From the NCBI RefSeq assembly GCF_024220585.1, contig NZ_JAMXKF010000011.1:1-64000 (forward strand): 64,000 nucleotides of DNA, written 5' to 3'. The DNA comes from Dyadobacter diqingensis (lineage in GTDB: Bacteria; Bacteroidota; Bacteroidia; Cytophagales; Spirosomataceae). Below are positions 9,451 to 18,827 of this stretch, in pieces. Within the stretch, counting starts at the first letter, position 1; each line of letters starts with the position of its first letter. The notes under the pieces were generated by a model that had not been told where the DNA came from, searched no databases, and saw only the letters and a list, made by a program, of their open reading frames with translations. Made by a program: the position numbers and the translations under genes.

Positions 9451-10485
9451 TTAGTCAACCTTTAAAAGTTCTTCTTTGTACTTGGGAAGGATGGATAAAA
9501 AGAGATCGACGGTATCATTGATCGAAAGCTCCGTTCTTCCTCCTGACGCATTTTTGTGGCCTCCTCCACTAAAATAAGTGCTTGAAACATCCCGCACCGA
9601 AAAAGCTCCCACGGAACGGAACGATATTTTTATCTCTCCTTTTCTTTCAATAAACAATGCCGACATCACGACATTTTCCACCTGCAATCCGTAATTGACA
9701 ATCCCCTCTGTTTCTCCCGCGCTTGAATTGAACCGGATCAGTTCTGCTTCCGTCAGTACCATGTAAGCGGTCCGGTACTCGGGAAGCACGATTAATTTCT
9801 GGGACAACACATAACCCAGAAACTGAAGGCGCGAAAGCGGCGAATTATCATAAATCAGCCTGTGCACTCTGCTGGAATCAAATCCTGTCAGCATCAGATC
9901 TGCAACGGCCAGGTGAACGGCCGGTGTTACGTTTCCATGCCTGAAAGACCCGGTATCGGTCATGATTCCTGCATAAAGACATTCGGCCATCGGGATGTCA
10001 AAAATATCCGTGGTGGGAACGTCTCCCTCAATTTCTTTTATTAACGCATAAACCAGCTGAGCTGTTGCCGCAGCGCCTGTATCCCAGATCATCCATTTTG
10101 CAAAATGTTCGGGTTCCAGATGATGATCAATCATTAATTTAGGCGCCTTTGCATTCTGAACTACTTTTCCGAGATCCTTTAAACGGGACAGCGCCGAGAA
10201 ATCAAGACAGCAAATTAAAGTCGCTTCTTCGATTTTTCTTTTTGCCTTTCCGCTTTCACCAGCCTTCTCATATACCATCACTTCGCTCATGCCCGGTAGC
10301 CAGCAAAGGTTTGCAGCATAGTCGGTTGGGCTTATTACGGTAACTGTATGACCTTTTTTGGATAAATAACTTGCCCACCCAAGCGAAGAACCAAGCGCAT
10401 CAGCGTCAGGATCCCTGTGCATCGTGATGATGATTTTTTGAGGAGTAGATAGAAAAGCAACAAGCTCTTCAATGGTTTGATTCAC
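9451..10485 (-). CDS. nrnA: DHH-family bifunctional oligoribonuclease/pAp phosphatase
   Basis: The 344-residue enzyme has DPDADALGS (about 25-33) and DHH (120-122) metal motifs of the DHH domain, TDTGSFRHGN, and the DHHA1 signature FSGGGHKNASGG near the C-terminus. NrnA-type enzymes degrade nano-RNAs and may dephosphorylate pAp; cyclic-dinucleotide cleavage by relatives is an alternative. It starts with GTG. It is upstream of the FKBP gene on the same strand and divergent from ndk. Cytoplasmic. Confidence 0.93.
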   Translation of the reverse strand: MNQTIEELVAFLSTPQKIIITMHRDPDADALGSSLGWASYLSKKGHTVTVISPTDYAANLCWLPGMSEVMVYEKAGESGKAKRKIEEATLICCLDFSALSRLKDLGKVVQNAKAPKLMIDHHLEPEHFAKWMIWDTGAAATAQLVYALIKEIEGDVPTTDIFDIPMAECLYAGIMTDTGSFRHGNVTPAVHLAVADLMLTGFDSSRVHRLIYDNSPLSRLQFLGYVLSQKLIVLPEYRTAYMVLTEAELIRFNSSAGETEGIVNYGLQVENVVMSALFIERKGEIKISFRSVGAFSVRDVSSTYFSGGGHKNASGGRTELSINDTVDLFLSILPKYKEELLKVD

Positions 10486-10627
10486 AGTTATTTAATTCAA
10501 AAAGAAAACTTGGACCCTGCATTTTGATCACAAAATTAACAAAACTGTTGGGATTTGTTTAATGTTGAGTACTAAAGGCTTATTCTCGGGCCAATGTTTT
10601 TATGCTTAAATGAGGTTCCTTGCAGAA

Positions 10628-10661
10628 TTGCTGGCTATATAAAATGAAAATTGTAGTTTTG
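10628..10661 (+). promoter_or_regulatory. Bacteroidota-type promoter of ndk
   Basis: A perfect -7 element TAGTTTTG (10654-10661) lies 23 nt after a TTG (10628-10630). It is 26 nt before the ndk ATG. The spacing is at the long end of the accepted range. Confidence 0.5.
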
Positions 10662-10687
10662 CAGCCAAATAAATTATAGCAAACTGT

Positions 10688-11107
10688 ATGTCAACCAATA
10701 AGACCTTCACGATGATCAAACCTGACGCCGTATCAGACGGACACTCAGGTTCTATTATTAAAATGATTGAGGCAGCCGGATTCCGTGTTGTGGCCCTTAA
10801 GAAAACACAATTAACTCCTGAGCGTGCGGGAGAGTTTTATGCAGTACATAAAGAAAGACCTTTCTATAACGATTTATGTGCCTACATGTCATCAGGTCCT
10901 ATTGTACCGATGATCCTTGAAAAAGAAAATGCAGTAGCAGATTTCCGTACGCTGATCGGCGCGACAAATCCTGCCAATGCTGATGAAGGAACGATCCGTA
11001 AATTGTTTGCAAAATCAATCGAAGCAAACGCGATCCACGGTTCTGACTCGGACGAAAACGCTGAAATTGAAGGAAACTTCTTTTTCGCACACACGGAGCA
11101 ATTCTAA
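10688..11107 (+). CDS. ndk: Nucleoside diphosphate kinase
   Basis: Ndk transfers the gamma-phosphate from ATP to nucleoside diphosphates through a phosphohistidine. The 139 residues match the family. TMIKPDAV at the N-terminus and the active histidine in NAIHGSDS (H117) are present. A good Bacteroidota promoter sits just upstream. A long hairpin terminates it, so it is monocistronic. Confidence 0.98.
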   Translation: MSTNKTFTMIKPDAVSDGHSGSIIKMIEAAGFRVVALKKTQLTPERAGEFYAVHKERPFYNDLCAYMSSGPIVPMILEKENAVADFRTLIGATNPANADEGTIRKLFAKSIEANAIHGSDSDENAEIEGNFFFAHTEQF

Positions 11108-11117
11108 GAACACACTG

Positions 11118-11168
11118 TTCCAAAAGAAAGGGCCTTATGTCATCGACATAAGGCCCTTTCTTTTGGAA
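11118..11168. terminator. Very strong bidirectional terminator after ndk
   Basis: Two 24-nt arms (11118-11141 and 11145-11168) are perfectly complementary around a 3-nt loop. The T-rich part sits inside the arm (CTTTCTTTT). It separates convergent ndk and the fasciclin gene. Confidence 0.85.
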
Positions 11169-11175
11169 GTAAAAA

Positions 11176-11706
11176 TTACTTGATCTTGTCAAGCACCCTA
11201 TTAACCACCTGAATCATGCCATTGTCGGCATTAACATTTTTGGTAACGACCGAAGCAAGACCATTAATGATCAATAATGAGTCGGCAGTTGGGCTCTTTT
11301 TAATATTAATGACTCCTTTTCCATCAAATGTCAGATTGTTTCCAAGCTTGTCCTTTTTAATCTGGTCATAAGTCAGTTTGTCTTTCAGTACGTGACGGTA
11401 TACAAAAGCTCTTGCCGAATCCCGATCGGCGGTCACCATTGCACTCGTTATGTTCGAAAGTTTAAAGGCTGCATCGCTAGGGGCAAAAATAGTTATGTTT
11501 TCAGACCTGAATTCATCAGTTAAATCACCTTTTATAATAACTTCTTTCAGGATTGAAAACTGGCTGTTGGTCAAAATAACGTCAGTGATGGTTTTAGGTT
11601 TTACAACGTCCTTGTCATCTTCCTTGCAGGAGGTTATTGCGGTGCCCAATAATAGAACCGACAAAAAAATTGCCGTATAACGCCCTATAAAGTTGATTTT
11701 TTTCAT
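11176..11706 (-). CDS. Fasciclin (FAS1) domain lipoprotein
   Basis: The 176-residue product has a lipoprotein signal with ITSC (C27) followed by an acidic KEDDKD spacer. One FAS1 domain follows (about 40-175), recognisable from ITIFAPSDAAFKL, YRHVLKDKLTYDQI, the NLTFDGKGVINIKK region and the terminal ADNGMIQVVNRVL. FAS1 domains act in surface adhesion; the ligand is unknown. It is monocistronic. It is very likely outer-membrane anchored, with surface exposure uncertain. Confidence 0.92.
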   Translation of the reverse strand: MKKINFIGRYTAIFLSVLLLGTAITSCKEDDKDVVKPKTITDVILTNSQFSILKEVIIKGDLTDEFRSENITIFAPSDAAFKLSNITSAMVTADRDSARAFVYRHVLKDKLTYDQIKKDKLGNNLTFDGKGVINIKKSPTADSLLIINGLASVVTKNVNADNGMIQVVNRVLDKIK

Positions 11707-11801
11707 AGCTTCGAATCGGTTTAATTTTTGTAAAACTAATTGAAATTGTAGTTTGATGAATTTTAAAACCGAAATTTTTTAATCCTAAACCCCAATGCAA
11801 C

Positions 11802-12437
11802 ATGTTAAAGTTTAAATTTTTAGCCGCATGCTGTGCGGTCATTTTGTTTACAAGTTCCGCCTTTCTGGCCATTCAAGGCGATGGAACTATAACTAAAAAG
11901 AAGACGGTAAAATTGTTTAACGGCAAAGATTTAACAGGCTGGAAAATCAATGGAACCGAAAAATGGTATGCCGAAAAAGGTGAACTGATCTGTGAAAGCG
12001 GTCCGGACAAAGAGTATGGTTACCTGACAACAGACAAGTTCTACAAGAATTTTGATCTGTCTTTAAAGTTTAAGCAGGAAGCAAACGGAAACAGCGGTGT
12101 GTTTTTCAGATCGACGGTGGATGGCACAAAAGTTTCGGGCTGGCAGGTAGAGGTGGCACCGCCAAATCATGATACGGGTGGTGTTTACGAATCGTATGGC
12201 CGCGAGTGGCTGGTGAAAATCCCGGACGAAAAGGAAGGTTTCCTGAAAATGGGTGAGTGGAATACTTTAAGGATCCGCGTGGTGGGCCCAAAAGTACAGA
12301 CTTGGTTGAACGGCAACGCTATGGTTGATTTTGATGATGCTAAAATTGGAGCAGCAAACGGATCGATTGCATTGCAGATTCACTCCGGCGGAGGCATCAA
12401 AGTGCGCTGGAAAGATCTTATTCTTGAAGAATTGTAG
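11802..12437 (+). CDS. DUF1080 (3-keto-disaccharide hydrolase-like) secreted protein
   Basis: The 211-residue exported protein has a signal peptide (about 1-24). A single DUF1080 lectin-like beta-sandwich (about 37-211) shows KLFNGKDLTGW, FKQEANGNSGVFFRS, the VEVAPPNHDTGGVYESYGREW segment and IALQIHSGGGIKVRWKDL. Some members of this family hydrolyse 3-keto-glycosides, but many are uncharacterised. It stands alone, with no sugar-degradation genes adjacent, so the substrate cannot be inferred. Confidence 0.9.
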   Translation: MLKFKFLAACCAVILFTSSAFLAIQGDGTITKKKTVKLFNGKDLTGWKINGTEKWYAEKGELICESGPDKEYGYLTTDKFYKNFDLSLKFKQEANGNSGVFFRSTVDGTKVSGWQVEVAPPNHDTGGVYESYGREWLVKIPDEKEGFLKMGEWNTLRIRVVGPKVQTWLNGNAMVDFDDAKIGAANGSIALQIHSGGGIKVRWKDLILEEL

Positions 12438-12533
12438 GACTTTGATTTTTTATTCATTTCCATAGTTCCGAAGTTCATGCTGTGTTAAGGCGCAGTTCGT
12501 CGGAATTAGGTAACATACTGGCTTCATGGTCGA

Positions 12534-12541
12534 TAGATTTG
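12534..12541 (+). promoter_or_regulatory. Candidate -7 element for the TonB-receptor operon
   Basis: TAGATTTG matches TAnnTTTG; no clear -33 TTG is seen. It lies downstream of the ATG at 12526, so a transcript from here could only use the later ATG at 12571. Confidence 0.4.
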
Positions 12542-12570
12542 TGTCATCAAAAACACAAAATCTGTCAGCC

Positions 12571-14730
12571 ATGAAGCTTTTTTATTATCTGCTGTTTTTT
12601 TCTACCTCGGTTGCTTACGGGCAAACGGTGGTGAAGGGAAAGGTAATGGATAAAAAAGGACATGCACTGCCGGGAGCCAATGTGTTTTTGAAAGGGACTT
12701 ATGACGGCACTACCACGGATTCTTCCGGTGCCTTTTATTTTAAAACCTTTGAAAAGGACAGTGCCGCACTGGCAGCCAGTTATGTCGGATTTGAAATTGC
12801 TGAAACGAAGCTTTCCTTAAAAGGGAAAGAGATTGTCTATCAGTTTCGTCTGGAAGAATTGGCCAATGAATTAAATACGGTTGTCATTACGGCCGGTGCT
12901 TTTGAGGCATCTGATGAAAAAAGGATGGCGATGCTTAAACCGCTCGATATCGTTACGACTGCCGGAGCAGCCGCTGATATTACAGGTGCTATACAGTTTT
13001 TACCTGGCGCGCAACGGGTAGGAGAGCAGGAAGGCCTGTTTGTGCGCGGCGGGTCAGGGCAGGAAACCAAGGTGGTTATTGACGGGATGATTGTTCAGAA
13101 TCCATTTTTCAGTTCTTTGCCGGATGTGCAGCAGCGGGGACGCTTCAACCCTTTTATGTTTAAGGGAACGTCGTTCAGCACCGGCGGGTATTCGGCACAG
13201 TACGGGCAGGCTCTGTCTTCGGTGTTGCTGCTGAATACGACCGATAAGGCCAGTAACAATGGTTTAGGAATAAGTCTCAATCTTGCTAATGCCGGGCTGA
13301 ATTATGATTATGCAACCAAGAATCAGTCTATATCCGCTGTTGCCTATTATGGAAACCTGAAACCACTTTTTACATTGGTTAAGCAGAATGTGGACTGGTT
13401 GCATGAGCCTGAATTCAAAGGCTCCTCCCTTACTTATCGCCTGAAACCAACCAAACATGGTGTGCTGAAAGTCTATGGCATGTATTCCGACAGCCGGCTT
13501 AGCATGAATTCAAAAGATCCGTCTAACGAGTCGGGTAAGATGAAACTTGATCTTAAAAACCGCAATGCTTTTGTAACGAGCACCTATACGGACCAGTGGC
13601 GCGATGGGAAGTGGCTGTTGAATTCCGGTTTTTCTTATAGCCGCAATAAAGATAACATGACCTTTGACGCCGTTCATTTTGATCGTTTCGACGAAAGAAC
13701 GCAGGCACGCCTGGTACTGACACGTTTATTATCGGGTAACAATTCGGTTCTTTTTGGCGGAGAGGCACATGTTATTAATCTGCAAAACGGGGTGGATGGT
13801 ACATTGTATCATCTGAAAGACCGTTACACGGCGGTTTTTGCGGAGAGTGAAATTTATGTGACGCGGCAGCTTGCCGGCCGCGTGGGTGTTCGTGGTGAAT
13901 ATTCTTCCTTGCTGGATCGTTTCAACGTAGCACCACGATTATCGTTTGCTTATAAAACCGGGAAGTACAGCCAGGTTTCGCTGGCAGCCGGACAGTTTTA
14001 TCAAAACCCTGATTATCGTTATTTATATCTTAATAAAAATCTCAATTTCGAACGAGCCGATCACCTGATCCTGAATTTCCAAATCATCAAAAATCAGCGT
14101 ACGTTCCGTTTTGAGACTTTTTATAAGAATTATGCACAGCTCGTCCGCGAATTTACGGGGCAGGCTTATGATGCGGATCCTTATCGTTTTCCCTGGGGAA
14201 CAACCAACAATGGCGGACACGGTTATGCGAGAGGTTTTGATTTTTTCTGGCGAGATCAGAAAACGATCAAAAACTTTGATTACTGGGTGACATACAGTTA
14301 TGTCGATTCCAAAAGGTTATTTCAGCAATTTGATCACGCTGCCACCCCGACTTTTATTTCAAATCACAATGCCAGTCTGATTACCAAGAAATGGTTTGAG
14401 AAAATCCAGACAAGCCTGAATATGACTTATGCTTTTACCAGCGGACGTCCTTACTACAATCCGAACAACGAGGAATTTTTAGCAGATCGTACGCCTGCCG
14501 TGCACAATGTGAGTATTCAGGCAAGCAAGCTTACAAGTATCAAAGGAAACCTGATTATTCTGTATGCTTCTGTTGACAATATTTTCAACATTAAAAATGT
14601 GTTCACCTATCGCTATACACCCGACGGAAAAACCCGGTATGCGGTGGGACCGCAAAGTTACCGCAGTTTCTTTGTCGGTACACAGATTATGTTATCGAAA
14701 AAAGCCAAAGTTGATAAAAACGATTTATAA
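12571..14730 (+). CDS. TonB-dependent outer-membrane receptor
   Basis: The 719-residue protein has a signal peptide (about 1-18), a carboxypeptidase-regulatory-like beta domain (about 19-100: VVKGKVMDKKGHALPGANVFLKG), a plug domain (about 115-230: LFVRGGSGQETKVVIDGM) and a C-terminal beta-barrel. It should import a ligand across the outer membrane using TonB energy; the ligand is unknown. I chose ATG 12571 over 12526 because it gives a proper signal peptide and because the likely -7 element lies between them. The following genes (periplasmic protein, kinase, regulator) are closely spaced and probably cotranscribed. Confidence 0.92.
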   Translation: MKLFYYLLFFSTSVAYGQTVVKGKVMDKKGHALPGANVFLKGTYDGTTTDSSGAFYFKTFEKDSAALAASYVGFEIAETKLSLKGKEIVYQFRLEELANELNTVVITAGAFEASDEKRMAMLKPLDIVTTAGAAADITGAIQFLPGAQRVGEQEGLFVRGGSGQETKVVIDGMIVQNPFFSSLPDVQQRGRFNPFMFKGTSFSTGGYSAQYGQALSSVLLLNTTDKASNNGLGISLNLANAGLNYDYATKNQSISAVAYYGNLKPLFTLVKQNVDWLHEPEFKGSSLTYRLKPTKHGVLKVYGMYSDSRLSMNSKDPSNESGKMKLDLKNRNAFVTSTYTDQWRDGKWLLNSGFSYSRNKDNMTFDAVHFDRFDERTQARLVLTRLLSGNNSVLFGGEAHVINLQNGVDGTLYHLKDRYTAVFAESEIYVTRQLAGRVGVRGEYSSLLDRFNVAPRLSFAYKTGKYSQVSLAAGQFYQNPDYRYLYLNKNLNFERADHLILNFQIIKNQRTFRFETFYKNYAQLVREFTGQAYDADPYRFPWGTTNNGGHGYARGFDFFWRDQKTIKNFDYWVTYSYVDSKRLFQQFDHAATPTFISNHNASLITKKWFEKIQTSLNMTYAFTSGRPYYNPNNEEFLADRTPAVHNVSIQASKLTSIKGNLIILYASVDNIFNIKNVFTYRYTPDGKTRYAVGPQSYRSFFVGTQIMLSKKAKVDKNDL

Positions 14731-14768
14731 CCTATTTACATCATACCGATCCCCAATCAAGAAAAATT

Positions 14769-15428
14769 ATGAAAAAGTTATTCATTACATCCGCGTTGCT
14801 GCTGGTTTCGATGATCAGCGTTTTTGCACAAAATGAAAAGTATGTGCAGGCCATGGAATCTTCGATCAGCCTTTTGGACAAGGTAGACAAAGCAAAAAAT
14901 GATCCGGTTGAATTACAGGAAATAGCCAACCGCTTTGAACGCATTGGCACCGCAGAAGCGAAGGAGTGGCTGCCACGATATTATGCGGCGTATTGTTATA
15001 CGCTGATGGGCTTGTCGGGGAACTCGATTGCGGAGAAAGATAAATTTTTGGATAAGGCAGACGGCCTGCTGAAGGAATCGGAAACACTGGCCGGAAAACC
15101 TTCCGATGAAATACTGATCATGAAAGCCTATGCGGCGCAGATCAGGCTTGCAGCCGACGGCATGAACCGCTGGCAAAAGTACGGCGCGTTGTTCACTGAA
15201 AATATTGACGCGGCCAAAGCGGTAAATAGCGATAACCCGCGTATTTATTATCTTGAAGGGTCAAGTCTGTTTTTTACGCCGGAAGAATACGGCGGAGGAA
15301 AGAAAGTGGCCAAACCTTTACTCGAAAAATCCATCGCAAAATTTGCTGCTTTCAAACCGCAAAGTTCAATTGCTCCGCAATGGGGTAAAATGGAAGCGGA
15401 GTGGATGCTCTCGCAGGCGAATCAGTAA
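14769..15428 (+). CDS. Exported helical-repeat protein downstream of the TonB receptor
   Basis: The 219-residue protein has a clear signal peptide (about 1-20, ending VFAQ). The body is alpha-helical in appearance with TPR-like segments (YYAAYCYTLMGL, IYYLEGSSLFFTPEEYGGGKKVAKPLLEKSIAKF). I do not recognise a named family. It starts 39 nt after the receptor and precedes the kinase by 26 nt, so it is probably a periplasmic partner in the same unit (inference). Confidence 0.82.
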   Translation: MKKLFITSALLLVSMISVFAQNEKYVQAMESSISLLDKVDKAKNDPVELQEIANRFERIGTAEAKEWLPRYYAAYCYTLMGLSGNSIAEKDKFLDKADGLLKESETLAGKPSDEILIMKAYAAQIRLAADGMNRWQKYGALFTENIDAAKAVNSDNPRIYYLEGSSLFFTPEEYGGGKKVAKPLLEKSIAKFAAFKPQSSIAPQWGKMEAEWMLSQANQ

Positions 15429-15454
15429 GTCATTAAGAATTTAGGAATAACCCG

Positions 15455-16888
15455 ATGGAAGATAAGAAAAAGCCTTTGCGTATGACCGGCACTTCGCTAG
15501 AAGGACGGGATTTTAGTAACATGAATCTGGAAGGAGCCGATTTTAGTTTTTCAAGCCTGGAAGGGATCAATTTTGACGGATCCAATCTACGCGGCGCGAA
15601 AATACGTTTTGCATCCCTGGAAAAAGCGACGTTCCGGAATGCGGATCTGACGAATGCAGATATGAGTTTTAGCAGTCTGACCGACACGGATATGACCGGG
15701 GCGAAGATTGAAGGCGCTAATTTCAGTTTTTCCTCTCAGGGGAAATCGTTTAACTGGCAGGATCTCAAACTGATTGGGCTTATCCAGAGCCAGAGCTGGA
15801 TCGGGACGTTGGTGGCCGTATTCATCGGGGCGCTGATGCTCTACGGGACAAGCGCCATCATTTATTTCACGCTCGAAATTGCATATACATCCAACGCCGT
15901 TCGGGTTCAGCTCAACCAATACCTTATTGCTCAGAATATTATTGGCGGGGTCATGACGGTTTTAATTGCCCAAAATATGGCGGTTTGGCTGGACACGATG
16001 ATTGATAAAGTCGTTCTTCGGCATCTTGCTTTGAGTACCGTTATCATTTTGTTCTTTCTGGCATTGTCGATGGGCATGTATTTCGCATTTGGACAAAAGA
16101 TTTTTAAGGCGGTACAAGTTCAGTATCCCCTGGAAGCGGCTCAGAACAATGCCTGGTATTGGTACACGATCGGTCCTGTTATTATTGCCAACGTATTTTA
16201 TTATCTGGCACGGCAGGGACGACAGCTATCCCGGAAAATTTCGGATCAGGAGTATCAGCTTCTCAATCTTGAAAAACTGAAAACGCGTGCGGAACTGGAT
16301 GCCTTGCAGGCAAGAATCAACCCTCATTTTCTATACAACGCGCTGAACAGTATTGCCAGCCTGGTACATGAAGATCCGGATAAGGCCGAGGAAATGACGC
16401 TATTGTTATCGAAACTTTTCCGTTACACAACAGGTCGTAAAAACAGAGATTACTTTGATACCATTGAAAATGAGCTCGAAATGGTGCAGACCTATCTTCA
16501 GGTAGAAAAGGTAAGGTTCGGAGAAAGGTTGCAGTTTGAGGTAGAGGTAACCGATCCGGAGCTGAAAGCACTTCAGGTTCCCAAGTTTATTTTGCAGCCA
16601 ATTGTCGAGAATGCCATCAAACACGGCGTGGCAAAACTGGCGGATCAGGGCAAGATCATTGTCAAAATTTATGAAGAAAACGATTGGCTGCATCTTTGTG
16701 TACACGACAACGGACCGCTTTTTGCGGACACAATGGGCGCGGGTTATGGCATTCGGAGCATCCAGGAGAAACTTAAATTGTTGTATGGCGATGACGCCCG
16801 TCTGGAACTTCACAACGAGCCAAATAAGTCGGTAAATATTTCGATTCTTAAATCCGTGATCGGGAAAGGCGAAGAAGACATGGAATAG
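15455..16888 (+). CDS. Pentapeptide-repeat LytS-type sensor histidine kinase
   Basis: The 477-residue protein starts without a signal peptide with a pentapeptide-repeat block (about residues 12-98: LEGRDFSNMNLEGADFSFSS and so on). Four membrane segments follow (about 112-140, 152-176, 191-213, 224-245), then a His_kinase domain with phosphoacceptor H291 in INPHFLYNALNS and a HATPase domain with N386 in VENAIKHG plus GAGYGIRS. It should phosphorylate the LytTR regulator encoded next. The repeat block would lie in the cytoplasm before the first membrane segment. The fusion is unusual (see findings). Confidence 0.92.
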   Translation: MEDKKKPLRMTGTSLEGRDFSNMNLEGADFSFSSLEGINFDGSNLRGAKIRFASLEKATFRNADLTNADMSFSSLTDTDMTGAKIEGANFSFSSQGKSFNWQDLKLIGLIQSQSWIGTLVAVFIGALMLYGTSAIIYFTLEIAYTSNAVRVQLNQYLIAQNIIGGVMTVLIAQNMAVWLDTMIDKVVLRHLALSTVIILFFLALSMGMYFAFGQKIFKAVQVQYPLEAAQNNAWYWYTIGPVIIANVFYYLARQGRQLSRKISDQEYQLLNLEKLKTRAELDALQARINPHFLYNALNSIASLVHEDPDKAEEMTLLLSKLFRYTTGRKNRDYFDTIENELEMVQTYLQVEKVRFGERLQFEVEVTDPELKALQVPKFILQPIVENAIKHGVAKLADQGKIIVKIYEENDWLHLCVHDNGPLFADTMGAGYGIRSIQEKLKLLYGDDARLELHNEPNKSVNISILKSVIGKGEEDME

Positions 16889-16963
16889 TTGCTAATTTTG
16901 AAATGCTGTTGTAAAATAATTGTTAATTCCACGCATCGTTTCGCTGCGAAAAATTAATCTCAA

Positions 16964-17746
16964 ATGAATTTTCCTTTAAAGACTATATTGATTGACGACG
17001 AGCCTTTGGCATTAAGCCGGCTCAGGAGACTGTTGGAAAAACATCCGGAAACTTTCGTGATCGTAGCGGAAGCAAAAAACGGGGCAGAAGGTCTGCTGGA
17101 AATTGACAGACATAATCCCGAAATCATTTTTCTGGATATAGAAATGCCGCTTCTCAACGGTTTCGAAATGCTGGCCAAACTGACAAAAATGCCGTTGGTT
17201 GTTTTCTCAACCGCTTATGACCAATACGCGATCCGTGCTTTTGAAGAGAATTCGGTGGATTATTTATTAAAACCTGTTGAAAACGACCGGCTTTTAAAGA
17301 CAATCGACAAGATCCGTAATATTCTTCAGGCTGGTTTTAAAACCGGAGAAAGGCACAATCCCTATTCTGATAACCTTTTACGTTTATTGGAAGAAATGAA
17401 GCCGAAAAAGGAAATCTTCTCATTGTCCGTAAAATCAGGAGACCGGATCCTGCTTATTCCCCTGACCGAAATCACCCATTTTGAAGCAGAAGAGAAGTAC
17501 GTGTTTCTCAACACGCTGGATGGGTTAAAGTATCTTCTGAACTATACGCTGACCTCCCTGGAAGAAAAACTTCCTTCCCATTACCTTCGCATCAGCCGGG
17601 CTGGTATTGTAAATTCCCATCATATCAAAGAAATTCAAAAGCATTTTAATGGCAAATATGTCGTTGTGATGCGTGACAAGAAAGTCTCTCAACTGCAAAG
17701 CGGGAGCACTTATACGGAAGTCATTCGCCATCTTCTTGATAATTAA
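16964..17746 (+). CDS. LytTR-family response regulator
   Basis: The 260-residue protein has a receiver domain (about 6-120) with acidic pocket D11-D12, phospho-acceptor D58 in IIFLDIEMP, and the VDYLLKPV lysine. A LytTR DNA-binding domain (about 155-258) has FEAEEKYVFLNTLDG and LRISRAGIVNSHHIKEI. It is the natural partner of the adjacent kinase and may regulate the upstream receptor operon (inference). A -7-like TAATTTTG at 16893-16900 in the 75-nt gap hints at an extra internal promoter. Confidence 0.95.
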   Translation: MNFPLKTILIDDEPLALSRLRRLLEKHPETFVIVAEAKNGAEGLLEIDRHNPEIIFLDIEMPLLNGFEMLAKLTKMPLVVFSTAYDQYAIRAFEENSVDYLLKPVENDRLLKTIDKIRNILQAGFKTGERHNPYSDNLLRLLEEMKPKKEIFSLSVKSGDRILLIPLTEITHFEAEEKYVFLNTLDGLKYLLNYTLTSLEEKLPSHYLRISRAGIVNSHHIKEIQKHFNGKYVVVMRDKKVSQLQSGSTYTEVIRHLLDN

Positions 17747-17843
17747 TCACCTTGCATCCTGGTGTGCTGTTGGAAATATTGATTTTGAAGACGGCATACT
17801 TATTCCTAAATTGCGCCCTTGTTAAAATCCGACGTGTGTGTTA

Positions 17844-17875
17844 TTGATTTAATGTGCTCTTTATCAGTACATTTG
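17844..17875 (+). promoter_or_regulatory. Promoter of the uppS-bamA operon
   Basis: TTG (17844-17846) and a perfect -7 TACATTTG (17868-17875) are separated by 21 nt. The start would give a leader of about 190 nt before uppS. The rest of the 322-nt gap 17747-18068 shows no gene. Confidence 0.6.
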
Positions 17876-18068
17876 TGTTGTTAACACGAATTTTTGTTGT
17901 TGAAATTTAATATTTTTCGACACAATTGTGGCACAATCTGCGTACCTCAATAGGAGCAGAGGACCCACATTACAGTCAGATTTGAAAAAACATCAAATAG
18001 AATTTATAAGATCGGCGTATAATGGTTCGTTTGTTTTTGTTAAAAAAGGTTAAAAGAGTTCAGATATA

Positions 18069-18821
18069 ATGAAAGAACTCATTGATTCGGGCAATCTGCC
18101 AAAGCACATAGCCGTTATCATGGATGGTAACGGGCGGTGGGCACAGAACCAGGGGGCGGCACGTGTATTCGGCCATCGTAATGCAATCAAAGCAGTAAGA
18201 GAAGTGACCGAAGGCTGTGCAGAGCTTGGCGTATCCTATCTGACGCTTTATGCATTTTCCACAGAAAACTGGGCTCGTCCGCAGTTTGAGGTTCGCGCAT
18301 TAATGGAATTGCTGGTGCAGTCTATCCGCAACGAGCTTCCTACGATGCAGAAAAACAACGTGAAGCTGGACACGATTGGCGATATGGATAGTTTGCCGAA
18401 GAGTTGCCAGAACCAGCTTGCAGAAGCCATTGAAAGTACCCGCGATAATACGGGGCTTAATCTTATTCTTGCGTTGGGATACAGCGGGAAATGGGATATT
18501 GTTCAGGCAGCGAAAAAGCTTGCAGAGGGTGTTCAGAAAGGTAATATTAAGCCTGAAGAAATCAACGAAACTTTGTTGAACCAGCATCTTTCTACTGAGG
18601 ACAGACCGGAAGTGGACCTGATGCTGCGCACCGGTGGTGATCACCGGATCAGTAATTTCCTGTTGTGGCAGCTCGCATATGCAGAGTTGTATTTTTATAA
18701 AGACCTTTTTTGGCCCGATTTCCGCAAGGAGCATCTTTATCAGGCAATTTTGGCATACCAGAAAACGGAACGACGTTTTGGTAAAACCGGTGAACAAGTA
18801 AAAGCGAATGGAGCTAAGTAG
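18069..18821 (+). CDS. uppS: Undecaprenyl diphosphate synthase
   Basis: The enzyme condenses isopentenyl units onto farnesyl diphosphate to make the C55 carrier lipid of peptidoglycan and LPS synthesis. The 250 residues are standard. The catalytic MDGNGRW (D19), FSTENWARP and the C-terminal RTGGDHRISNFLLWQ motif are visible; the usual Glu of GGE is Asp here, a conservative change. bamA starts 6 nt after the stop, so the two are cotranscribed. Confidence 0.97.
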   Translation: MKELIDSGNLPKHIAVIMDGNGRWAQNQGAARVFGHRNAIKAVREVTEGCAELGVSYLTLYAFSTENWARPQFEVRALMELLVQSIRNELPTMQKNNVKLDTIGDMDSLPKSCQNQLAEAIESTRDNTGLNLILALGYSGKWDIVQAAKKLAEGVQKGNIKPEEINETLLNQHLSTEDRPEVDLMLRTGGDHRISNFLLWQLAYAELYFYKDLFWPDFRKEHLYQAILAYQKTERRFGKTGEQVKANGAK

Positions 18822-18827
18822 AATTAT

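Noticed and set aside
12526-12570. Upstream start of the first TonB receptor
   Set aside because: The -7 element lies downstream of this ATG and the signal peptide begins at 12571.
18621-18660. Possible defective uppS motif (GGD in place of GGE)
   Set aside because: The TGG form occurs in functional enzymes and Asp for Glu is conservative; the rest of the motif is intact.
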